The notes beneath the pieces were generated by a model, which did no database searches, had not been told where the DNA came from, and saw nothing but the letters and a program-made list of their open reading frames with translations. A stretch of DNA of 43,863 nt from BHER01 sp051652245 (GTDB lineage: Bacteria; Bacillota_I; Bacilli_A; Culicoidibacterales; Culicoidibacteraceae): NCBI GenBank assembly GCA_051652245.1, contig JBOFTV010000047.1, positions 1-43,863 of the forward strand, given 5' to 3'. A program made the translations under genes and the position numbers. This document shows, in pieces, positions 1 through 7,248 of the stretch. Every line of letters starts with the position of its first letter. Position 1 is the first letter of the stretch.

Positions 1-1
1 G

Positions 2-271
2 CAATTAAGAGCTAATCAGCAAATAATTTTGCTAACTAAAAATGAATATCTTATGTTAAAACAATTAATTCAGGCAGAACAGAAAATGATTACTCGTGAA
101 GAACTAATTAAAACCCTCTGGAAAGATGAATCCTTCATCGATGAAAACACACTCAATGTCAATATTTCAAGAATTAGAAAAAAATTAGAAAAAATAAAAT
201 ATGATCATTACCTTAAAACAATTAAAGGATTAGGTTATATGTTAACCGAGGTGGAAAATGAAGAAAATTAA
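2..271 (+). CDS. Response regulator, C-terminal DNA-binding part (5' partial)
   Basis: The frame is open to the left edge, so this is the end of a longer gene; an internal TTG at 29 is not a start. The visible part is a winged-helix effector domain of the OmpR/PhoB family: an LTKNEYLML stretch, then the recognition-helix segment ENTLNVNISRIRKKLE and the closing wing TIKGLGYML. The receiver domain with its phosphorylated aspartate lies outside the window. The gene overlaps the following kinase gene by 14 bases, so the two are translationally coupled. With the kinase and the BceAB-type transporter downstream, it is most likely the regulator of a peptide-antibiotic sensing module. The family is clear; the inducing compound is not known. 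Confidence 0.9.
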   Translation, partial: QLRANQQIILLTKNEYLMLKQLIQAEQKMITREELIKTLWKDESFIDENTLNVNISRIRKKLEKIKYDHYLKTIKGLGYMLTEVENEEN

Positions 272-1250
272 GGTCTATATCAAAAATAGATGGACAACTT
301 ATGGTATAATCCTCTTCTCACAAGGGATTACTTTTGGGATGGTCTGGTTAGTTGAGACGGGATGGAAGATGGCACTATATATCTGCTTTATTTCACTAAT
401 TCCCGTAGTAATATTTGAAGTTGCCCATCTACTAAGGTGGATTAATCAAAGTAACCAGTTAGATGAAATTCTGCTATTGCCAAATAAGCTAACCGAAAAA
501 GAAGAGCAACAGGATTATCTTTTTTGGCAATATGAACAAATTATTCGCAAGCAAAACCAGAAAATAGCCGCCACAGAAAATCATTTTAGTGAAAAACAAA
601 AAGAGCTGCAGGATTACTATGTAGCATGGACACACCAAATTAAAACGCCAATTGCTGTCATTGATTTACTAACGCAGGTTAGCCCCAAAACACCAATTGA
701 AGAGATTCGACCACAGCTACATGAAATTGATCAGTATACAAATATGGCATTAACCTACGCCAAACTAAAGACAAATCAACCAGCAGATTTTGTTTTTACA
801 CAAGTCGAAATCAGGGACGTAATAACACGGGCTCTAAAAGCAGAAATGGACCTTTTTATTATAAAAAAAATCAGCTGCCACCAAAATATCACCCCCAATT
901 TAGTGACAACGGATGCCAAGTGGCTTCAATTTATCATTGGACAGCTCCTTAGTAATGCGCTAAAGTATACACCAGAAGGAAAGTCGATAACCATTAGTTC
1001 AGAGGCAAATTATATTATAATTGAAGATAAGGGCATTGGTATTAAAGCAAGTGACATCCCCCGAATTACCGAAAAAGGCTTTACGGGATTTAATGGACGA
1101 TTAGAGCAAAAAGCAACAGGAATTGGTCTTTATCTCTGCCAAAAAATCGCAGATAGACTAAATATCACAATGGAAATAACTTCGAAACAGAATCAGGGAA
1201 CAAAAGTAACACTTTATCTGCCAGAAAAATCGCAACTTACAAAAATGTAA
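258..1250 (+). CDS. Intramembrane-sensing histidine kinase (BceS-like)
   Basis: A sensor kinase of 330 residues. Two membrane helices (about 13-31 and 36-58) are separated by only a few residues, so there is no extracellular sensor domain. This is the hallmark of BceS-type kinases, which sense through a partner ABC transporter. The H-box AWTHQIKTP places the phosphorylated histidine at 126. The N-box has Asn233 in LLSNALKYTPEG, and the ATP-lid motifs are DKGIG (258-262) and GIGLYL (288-293). The start is ATG with GAGGTGG five bases upstream, inside the end of the regulator gene. It should phosphorylate the preceding regulator in response to flux through the BceB/BceA-type transporter that follows. 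The specific peptide is not predictable. Confidence 0.9.
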   Translation: MKKIKVYIKNRWTTYGIILFSQGITFGMVWLVETGWKMALYICFISLIPVVIFEVAHLLRWINQSNQLDEILLLPNKLTEKEEQQDYLFWQYEQIIRKQNQKIAATENHFSEKQKELQDYYVAWTHQIKTPIAVIDLLTQVSPKTPIEEIRPQLHEIDQYTNMALTYAKLKTNQPADFVFTQVEIRDVITRALKAEMDLFIIKKISCHQNITPNLVTTDAKWLQFIIGQLLSNALKYTPEGKSITISSEANYIIIEDKGIGIKASDIPRITEKGFTGFNGRLEQKATGIGLYLCQKIADRLNITMEITSKQNQGTKVTLYLPEKSQLTKM

Positions 1251-1262
1251 GCAAAATGTAAG
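1236..1262 (+). promoter_or_regulatory. Putative BceR-type operator
   Basis: An inverted repeat CTTACA-AAAA-TGTAAG (1236-1251) is followed by a second half-site. AAAATGTAAG occurs at 1242-1251 and again at 1253-1262, exactly 11 bp apart, one helical turn. The arrangement fits two monomers of an OmpR-family regulator. From memory it agrees with the TNACA-N4-TGTAA type of site reported for BceR-like regulators. It lies over the kinase stop codon, 62-88 bases before the permease start. A candidate -10 TAGAAT (1295-1300) has no good -35, as expected for an activated promoter. Confidence 0.6.
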
Positions 1263-1323
1263 GAAAATCGATAGCACAACTTGGCTAATTAGACTAGAAT
1301 AGATGAAGTAAGGAGCGAATCTG

Positions 1324-3249
1324 ATGAGAATATATCTGAAATTATCACTTAAGAACATCAGGAATAACAGCAAACTTTATCTCCCGGTGGTCATCATCAT
1401 TGCCATTTTTTTTGCGATTATTTACAATTTGAAAATTCTTGCTGCGGATGAATATATTAAAAACGAAATCAGTCAAATATTGCATGTCTTTCTTATTTTT
1501 GGCGTAATTATTGGTTCGATCATCACAGCAATTTTGACAACCTACGCTCAAAGCTTCACATTGAACAAAAGAATGCGCGAGTTGGGACTCTATCAAATTC
1601 TAGGAATGGAATATCGGCATTTACTGCGACTTTTAGCGTATGAGACAGGTTTAGTCTATGCTGTTGGGATTGCCTCTGGCCATATTTTGGGAATTAGCAC
1701 GACCAAAGCAATCTTTCTACTTGAACGTAAATTATTATCATTAGAAACAGTCCTTGCTTTTTCCATCGCACACCAATCGTTAATTGAATTGAGCTTGTTC
1801 TTCTGCTTCATTTTTTTGGGACAATTACTTTATATGGCGCTTAAAATCAAAAAACTAAAACCAATTGAAATCCTCCAACAAAGTCAGAAAAGGGATACGC
1901 ATCTAAGGTTTTCAAAGATACTATTGATAACTTCATTGCTAGCCCTAAGCGGTGGCTATTTCATGGCACTAACAATGAAAAAAACACAGCTGCCAACCTT
2001 TGACGTACTAATTGCCGTTTTACTTGTGGTGCTTGGAACCTATGGTTTATTTACAAGTATGGGGGTGTTTATCCTCCTTTTCTTACAGAAGAGGAAGGGG
2101 TATTATTACCGGATGCAGCCGTTTTTGCTTATTAATGGCTTGCTTTATCGAATTAAGCGCAATGCGGTCAGTTTAGCAAGTATTACAATTTTAGCAACAA
2201 TGGTGATGATAACACTAATTATGACAACAACAATTTATCTCTATGGGCCAATATTGCTTAAACAAGAGCAGGTGTATGATGAATATGCTGGTTATGCAGA
2301 TGCTAATTCTCGCGATCAAATCCTTGATAAAATTGAAACAATGGCTGCAAGCGTTGACGTAAAAGTCGAAAATCTGACAACTTTTAGAAAAATTTCCTGG
2401 GAAATACCATCCAAAAATGAGGAATTTGCATTAATTACAGTGGCGGACTATAATAAGGAAAGTAACAATCAACTTGTTCTGGAAGAAAAGGAGCTAGCCA
2501 TTTTTGCCCGGACAACAAAATTTCCAGATACAAAAATAACAATTGCGGGGGAAGAATTTACGATAAAGCAAACATTAAAGGAGATGCCGTTTACAAGAAA
2601 AATAAATAATGAAATAGCACAAACATATTGGCTTGTCCTGCCCACTAATAGTTTTGAAAAATTAGAAAACTGGGTTAAACTTAAAGACAAAAATGTTGCG
2701 AAGCGCTATGAGTATATCCTCGCCTTTGATACAAGTGGTTTAGAAGAAAATCGACTTAAACTCGCTACAATAATGGACGTTAATAGCAGACAAGTAAATT
2801 TGCAGACAAGGATGTCACTTGTTGCATATCAAAAGGACTTTAAGAAGATGAATGGTAGCTTTATGTTCATTGGTCTGTTTATGTCACTAATGTTTATGTC
2901 CATGGCAGTGGTGCTAGTCTACTATAAGCAAATAGCAGAAGCGTACGAAGATAAAATAATGCAGCAACAGTTAAAGCAAGTTGGACTATCAGCAAAAGAA
3001 CTTAAAAAGAACATCAATTTTCAGGTACTAATCATTTTTTTTCTCCCTCTGATCGTTGCCATAAGCCACACCCTTTTTGCGGCGAAAATTATGATAATAC
3101 TCCTCGCCCAAGTCTCAATTAGCAATAAAAACTACATTTATGGCTGTGGTCTTGTTATCATCGTCTTGTTTTCAATAGGCTACTTTATTGTCTTTAAAAT
3201 CACAGCAAGACAGTATTATTTAATTGTCAGGAAAGAAGAAAGAAGGTGA
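1324..3249 (+). CDS. bceB: BceB-type ABC transporter permease (FtsX family)
   Basis: A 641-residue membrane protein, close to the usual length of BceB (about 645). The N-terminal helix is followed by an FtsX-like core, including the RMRELGLYQILGM segment typical of these permeases. A large extracellular domain of about 200 residues (roughly 320-510) sits between the seventh and eighth predicted helices, and three more helices end the protein. In this family that domain binds lipid II-active peptides and passes the signal to the partner kinase. The start is ATG with AAGGAG nine bases upstream. The gene precedes its ATPase gene, the reverse of the order in Bacillus bceAB. It is the probable main target of the operator at 1236-1262. 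Confidence 0.88.
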   Translation: MRIYLKLSLKNIRNNSKLYLPVVIIIAIFFAIIYNLKILAADEYIKNEISQILHVFLIFGVIIGSIITAILTTYAQSFTLNKRMRELGLYQILGMEYRHLLRLLAYETGLVYAVGIASGHILGISTTKAIFLLERKLLSLETVLAFSIAHQSLIELSLFFCFIFLGQLLYMALKIKKLKPIEILQQSQKRDTHLRFSKILLITSLLALSGGYFMALTMKKTQLPTFDVLIAVLLVVLGTYGLFTSMGVFILLFLQKRKGYYYRMQPFLLINGLLYRIKRNAVSLASITILATMVMITLIMTTTIYLYGPILLKQEQVYDEYAGYADANSRDQILDKIETMAASVDVKVENLTTFRKISWEIPSKNEEFALITVADYNKESNNQLVLEEKELAIFARTTKFPDTKITIAGEEFTIKQTLKEMPFTRKINNEIAQTYWLVLPTNSFEKLENWVKLKDKNVAKRYEYILAFDTSGLEENRLKLATIMDVNSRQVNLQTRMSLVAYQKDFKKMNGSFMFIGLFMSLMFMSMAVVLVYYKQIAEAYEDKIMQQQLKQVGLSAKELKKNINFQVLIIFFLPLIVAISHTLFAAKIMIILLAQVSISNKNYIYGCGLVIIVLFSIGYFIVFKITARQYYLIVRKEERR

Positions 3250-3254
3250 GAGAA

Positions 3255-4019
3255 ATGAGAATACTTGAAGTTAAAAACATCAAAAAGCGCTATCTCTCGC
3301 GCTTTGGTCTAATTGAAACAGATGCCTTAAAAGGGATTAGTTTTAATGTTGAACAAGGAGAGTTTATTGCCATCATGGGAGAATCAGGATCGGGGAAGAC
3401 AACATTGTTAAATATTCTTGCAGGTCTTGATAGCCCAACTAGCGGAGGGGTCTTCTTTCAGAAGGAAGATCTTTTGCAGATGGATTCGGAGCAACTAGTG
3501 AAATTTAGGCGTGAAAACTTAGGTTTTGTGTTCCAAGATTTTAATTTATTGCATACAATGACGGTGAAAGATAATATCTTACTTCCATTAGTCTTATCAA
3601 AAACTAATTATCAGTTAATGGAAAACTTAATCATGCCAATTGTCGAACAATTGGCGATAGAGACGCTTTTAACCAAGTACCCGTATGAGTTATCAGGTGG
3701 TCAAAAACAGCGAGTAGCAATTGCGCGTGCCCAAATAATTGCCCCACAATTATTACTAGCTGATGAACCAACAGGGGCGCTAGATTCACAGGCAGCAACT
3801 AAGTTGATGCACACTTTTTCGCAAGTAAATCAGCAAAATCAAACAATTTTAATGGTAACTCACAGTGTTAAAGCCGCAAGTTTTGCCAGTCGTATCTTTT
3901 TTATTAGAGATGGCGTGTTATTTCACCAGTTACACCGTGGGGATAAAAGTAACAAAGACATGCTCCTTGAAATAACGGATGCGCTAGCAGTTGTGATGAA
4001 AAATGGAGCTACAGAATAA
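3255..4019 (+). CDS. bceA: BceA-type ABC transporter ATP-binding protein
   Basis: The ATPase partner of the preceding permease, 254 residues. It shows Walker A GESGSGKT, Q-loop FVFQDFNLL, signature LSGGQKQR, Walker B LLLADEPTGALD and the switch histidine in MVTHS. This motif set belongs to the MacB/LolD/BceA branch. The start is ATG at 3255, which has AGAAGG eight bases upstream; a GTG at 3246 lies on the binding site itself and is unlikely. The gene begins six bases after the permease stop, so the two are co-translated. It is expected to power detoxification of a lipid II-binding antimicrobial and to be needed for signalling to the kinase. A terminator follows. Confidence 0.9.
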   Translation: MRILEVKNIKKRYLSRFGLIETDALKGISFNVEQGEFIAIMGESGSGKTTLLNILAGLDSPTSGGVFFQKEDLLQMDSEQLVKFRRENLGFVFQDFNLLHTMTVKDNILLPLVLSKTNYQLMENLIMPIVEQLAIETLLTKYPYELSGGQKQRVAIARAQIIAPQLLLADEPTGALDSQAATKLMHTFSQVNQQNQTILMVTHSVKAASFASRIFFIRDGVLFHQLHRGDKSNKDMLLEITDALAVVMKNGATE

Positions 4020-4061
4020 AAACAGCCCCCATTAATTGTAACGTCCAGAAATAGCAATCAG

Positions 4062-4099
4062 GCACTTCCGTTTCTTGGGGAAAGCGGAAGTGCTTTTTT
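4062..4099 (+). terminator. Rho-independent terminator after the Bce operon
   Basis: A perfect 9-bp stem GCACTTCCG / CGGAAGTGC (4062-4070 and 4085-4093) is followed by TTTTTT. It closes the transporter transcript. Confidence 0.85.
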
Positions 4100-4143
4100 A
4101 TTCTGTAACATTACATTTATTGGAGGCTGCTTGTTAAAAAGGG

Positions 4144-5007
4144 CTAGACAATATCAGCTAAGACAACGGCTTGCGTCCCCAAATCAGCTTTTCCTGCGAC
4201 GATAAGGTCATCATAAATTTTATCACTTAATTGCAATGCTTCAAGGCTAACACCACGACTCTTCATTTCAGCGATTGCAATTTTGAGGTCCTTACTAAAG
4301 TGCTTGATGAAAAATCCCGGCTCAAAGTCACCACGGATGACCTTGGGTCCATTATTAACCAACTGCCAGCTACTAGCGGAGCCCGCAGCCATAATTTCGA
4401 GGAGGAGTTCTAAATCCAAGGATGCATGCTCTGCATAGCGTAGTGACTCGGCAAGACCAAGTAAATTAGCGCTGATTGCCGTTTGATTTGCCATTTTGGC
4501 GTGTTGACCATTACCCGATTTACCAAAGTAGCGAATCGTTGTTGCAAAGTGGGATAAAATGGGGAGCAGCAATTCATAGCTTGCTTTCGAACCTCCGACC
4601 ATCATTGATAAGCTCCCATTAATGGCACCAAGGTCACCGCCGGTAACGGGGGCATCAAGAGCAAAAAGCTGCAGCGTAGAAGCAGTCTTACCAATCTGGA
4701 TGGCAAGTGCTGGTTGCGAAGTAGTAAGATCAACTAAATAACTGCCCGCTTTAGCATGGTTGAAAATACCCTCCTTAGCAAAATAGATAGCTTCAACTTC
4801 AGCAGGAAAGCCAACCATTGTAAAAATAATATCACTTTGACTGGCAACCTTGGCAATTGAATCACACCAAATCATCCCTTGCTCAATCTGTGTCAGCACT
4901 TTTTCTCTTGTTCGTGAAAAGCCAAAAACAGTAAACCCGGCAGTAAGTAAATGGGTGACAATTGGCCCGCCCATGATTCCAATTCCAATAAATCCGATTT
5001 TTTTCAT
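4144..5007 (-). CDS. NAD(P)-dependent beta-hydroxyacid dehydrogenase
   Basis: A 287-residue enzyme of the 3-hydroxyisobutyrate dehydrogenase / tartronate semialdehyde reductase family. The N-terminal Rossmann motif reads GFIGIGIMGGPI. The substrate motif DAPVTGGDLGAINGSL lies near residue 120, and the catalytic lysine is in GNGQHAKMANQ near 172. The family oxidises short 3-hydroxy acids with NAD(P), but the sequence does not tell which. A bare aldehyde-reductase role in detoxification is also possible. It stands alone: the hflX terminator lies between it and hflX, and it converges with the Bce operon. No convincing promoter or strong ribosome binding site was found in the 110 bases upstream. 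Confidence 0.82.
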   Translation of the reverse strand: MKKIGFIGIGIMGGPIVTHLLTAGFTVFGFSRTREKVLTQIEQGMIWCDSIAKVASQSDIIFTMVGFPAEVEAIYFAKEGIFNHAKAGSYLVDLTTSQPALAIQIGKTASTLQLFALDAPVTGGDLGAINGSLSMMVGGSKASYELLLPILSHFATTIRYFGKSGNGQHAKMANQTAISANLLGLAESLRYAEHASLDLELLLEIMAAGSASSWQLVNNGPKVIRGDFEPGFFIKHFSKDLKIAIAEMKSRGVSLEALQLSDKIYDDLIVAGKADLGTQAVVLADIV

Positions 5008-5057
5008 TGATTTTTCCCACTTTCTTATAATATTGTATTTGCTTAATTAGATAACAT

Positions 5058-5105
5058 AAAAGTCCCGATAAAAACCACATAAATGTCGAAAATTTCTATC
5101 GGGAC
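5058..5105 (-). terminator. Terminator after hflX
   Basis: On the minus strand GTCCCGATA and TATCGGGAC (plus coordinates 5097-5105 and 5062-5070) form a perfect 9-bp stem followed by TTTTATG. A second small dyad, GACGAC-G-GTCGTC (5103-5115), overlaps its start. Confidence 0.65.
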
Positions 5106-5118
5106 GACGGTCGTCGAA

Positions 5119-6393
5119 TTAAAGTTCGGTAATTTCCAGCAAATCATCACGATATTTAAAAGCCAGTTTTTCCGAAGCAAAAATTTCTAAGCGAACGCCA
5201 GTTGCTTCAAAAGTTTCGCTATCAACTTGAACATTTTGGTGAAAATGAGCTGTGATTTGGCCTTTATTATAAGGAATCAAAACACTATAATACTTGAAAT
5301 CAGAGAAGATATGCGTTTTAACACTTTCTAATAATGCATCAACGCCAGCACCTGTTTTAGCTGAGATATAATGATTTTTATCATCGTCAACAATAACGGT
5401 ATCACCAATCAAGTCAGCTTTATTCATGACATAGAGTGTTGGAATATCTTTAGACCCGAGTTGTTCTAGGGTTTGTTCCGTTACGTGCATCATTTCAGAT
5501 GCTGATTCATCAGAAACATCAACAACATGTAATAATAAATCAGCTTCCCTAATCTCTTCAAGCGTTGATTTAAAAGCATCGACAAGATGATGAGGTAAAT
5601 TGCTAACAAATCCAACAGTATCAGTCAATAAAAATGACTTCTTCTGGGGCATATCGACACGACGTGCAGCGGTTTGAAGCGTTGCAAACAACATATCTTT
5701 AGTAAAAACATTTTTAGGCTCATCAGTAAATTTACCAATAATAGTGTTCATCAGCGTCGACTTTCCAGCATTGGTATAGCCAACAATTGCGACGGTTTTA
5801 ATCCCCTCTTTTTTCCGCCATTTTCGTTGGACTTGTCGTTGGGCGATAATTTCTTTTAGCTCATGTTTGAGCATAACGATTTGATTTTCGATGCGTCGCT
5901 TATCAAGTTCAATTTTCTTCTCACCCAGCCCCTTGTTTTTGGTTCCAACACCACCAGATTGTCGCCCAAGCGAGGCATGTAATCCCGTTAATCGTGGTAG
6001 AAAGTAGCGAAGTTGTGCAATATCAACTTGAATTTGCGACTCCTTCGTATTGGCGCGAGCGTTAAAAATCTCTAAAATAAGCATCGTTCGATCGATGATT
6101 TTACATTCCAGCTCTTTTTCGATACGCCGCAGCTGTGAGGGCGTTAGTTCAGCATTAAAAATAATCAAATTTGCTTCTTTTTGTGTAAACGCATCCCGAA
6201 TTTCGTCTAATTTCCCCTGCCCAACAAAATGCCGCGAATGGATGGCGTGCAAATTTTGGACAACGCTACCTAGAACTTTAATATCACAGGCCGCCGCCAA
6301 ATTAGATAACTCCTCCATCTCATAATGAAATCGGGGATTATGATTAACATCCACCCCCACTAAAATAGCTAACTGCTCAATTTCTTTTATCAT
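5119..6393 (-). CDS. hflX: GTPase HflX
   Basis: A ribosome-associated GTPase of 424 residues. HflX binds the 50S subunit and helps split stalled or heat-damaged ribosomes. The N-terminal HflX domain ends in a glycine-rich segment (TGLHASLGRQSGGVGTKNKG), followed by a coiled helix pair. The G domain shows G1 GYTNAGKST, G3 DTVGF, G4 NKADL and G5 SAKTG. The start is ATG at 6393, seven bases after AGAGG; a TTG six bases earlier would sit almost on the binding site. The gene follows the glutathione peroxidase gene by 44 bases on the same strand with no terminator between them, so both may share a stress-related transcript. Confidence 0.95.
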   Translation of the reverse strand: MIKEIEQLAILVGVDVNHNPRFHYEMEELSNLAAACDIKVLGSVVQNLHAIHSRHFVGQGKLDEIRDAFTQKEANLIIFNAELTPSQLRRIEKELECKIIDRTMLILEIFNARANTKESQIQVDIAQLRYFLPRLTGLHASLGRQSGGVGTKNKGLGEKKIELDKRRIENQIVMLKHELKEIIAQRQVQRKWRKKEGIKTVAIVGYTNAGKSTLMNTIIGKFTDEPKNVFTKDMLFATLQTAARRVDMPQKKSFLLTDTVGFVSNLPHHLVDAFKSTLEEIREADLLLHVVDVSDESASEMMHVTEQTLEQLGSKDIPTLYVMNKADLIGDTVIVDDDKNHYISAKTGAGVDALLESVKTHIFSDFKYYSVLIPYNKGQITAHFHQNVQVDSETFEATGVRLEIFASEKLAFKYRDDLLEITEL

Positions 6394-6437
6394 ATACAAA
6401 CCTCTTTCTTTCTTTCTCTCTTTTTATAAAAAAATGC

Positions 6438-6920
6438 CTACTCAAGTCCAAGCGCTAACCGGATATTCTGTTCCATTGAAAATGGTGTATCCTTTGGTGC
6501 GACACGATTGAGGACATAACCTTCGGAACTAATTAAAAACTTGGTGAAATTCCACGAAATAGGGTCACCAAACAGGCCTTTTTTTGTTGATTTTAGATAT
6601 TGGAAGAGGGGATCAGTTTTGCGACCATTAACATCAATTTTGGCAAAAATTTTAAAGGTAACACCGTAGTTTAGTTGACAAAACGTTGTAATCTCTTCAA
6701 TTGTCCCGGGCTCTTGCCAGGCAAATTGATTACAGGGGAACCCTAATATTTCAAGACCATGCTCCTTATATTTTTGGTAGAGCGCTTCTAATTCTGTGTA
6801 CTGCGGTGTTAAGCCACAGTTACTGGCTACATTAACAATAATTAAGACTTTTCCTTGATACAAAGCCATTGAAACTGGATTATTTCCCTTGTCTAAGACA
6901 CTTAATTCATAGAAATTCAT
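6438..6920 (-). CDS. gpx: Glutathione peroxidase family thiol peroxidase
   Basis: A 160-residue peroxidase with the usual bacterial length. The peroxidatic cysteine is Cys35 in NVASNCGLTPQY. The second conserved block reads FPCNQFAWQEPG, with Gln69 as catalytic partner; the usual GG before QEP is AW here. Trp123 and Asn124 in ISWNFTKFLI complete the active site. Bacterial members with cysteine normally use thioredoxin rather than glutathione, with Cys63 in the FPCNQ block or a nearby cysteine resolving. It should reduce hydrogen and lipid peroxides in the cytoplasm. The start has AGGGG eight bases upstream, and an extended -10 promoter precedes it. Confidence 0.93.
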   Translation of the reverse strand: MNFYELSVLDKGNNPVSMALYQGKVLIIVNVASNCGLTPQYTELEALYQKYKEHGLEILGFPCNQFAWQEPGTIEEITTFCQLNYGVTFKIFAKIDVNGRKTDPLFQYLKSTKKGLFGDPISWNFTKFLISSEGYVLNRVAPKDTPFSMEQNIRLALGLE

Positions 6921-6954
6921 GTGTCCATCCCCTTTCCATATTTAAGATAGTCTA

Positions 6955-6963
6955 ATTATAACA
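6955..6963 (-). promoter_or_regulatory. Extended -10 promoter of gpx-hflX
   Basis: On the minus strand the sequence reads TG-T-TATAAT, a perfect extended -10 element, about 35 bases before the gpx start codon. There is no clear -35. Confidence 0.6.
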
Positions 6964-7049
6964 TAAAGACTTTGAAAAATAAGGAATAATAGGAAAAAAG
7001 GCGGGAAGAACGTGAACTAAGCCAAAGCGATATGGCCCGCTTGCAAGTC

Positions 7050-7078
7050 TTGTTTTTGGGCGCAAGCTTTGCTACAAT
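7050..7078 (+). promoter_or_regulatory. Upstream candidate promoter of the PTS operon
   Basis: TTGTTT and TACAAT are separated by exactly 17 bases, with TG one base before the -10. It would give a leader of about 165 bases before the regulator gene. The rest of the gene-free stretch 6964-7190 shows only a weak GCGGG/CCCGC dyad (7001-7040). Confidence 0.45.
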
Positions 7079-7191
7079 TAGGGGATAGCAAGAATGTGGC
7101 AGCCCTTTTTTTACATATGTTTACGTTAATAATAATGGCCCCGAAGGGACTATCCAAAAAATGTTAAGACGGCGTGACAAAAAATGAACAC

Positions 7192-7228
7192 AGAAAGCGT
7201 TTGCAAGGTTGCTGTAAGGGGCTATAAT
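7192..7228 (+). promoter_or_regulatory. Proximal promoter overlapped by a cre-like site
   Basis: AGAAAGCGTTTGCA (7192-7205) matches the CcpA cre consensus TGWAANCGNTNWCA at all but two positions, including the central CG. It covers the -35 hexamer TTTGCA (7200-7205), which lies 17 bases before a perfect -10 TATAAT (7223-7228). A repressor bound here would block polymerase, fitting carbon catabolite repression of a sugar PTS operon. Confidence 0.6.
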
Positions 7229-7248
7229 GACAGTAAGGAGGAAGTGTA

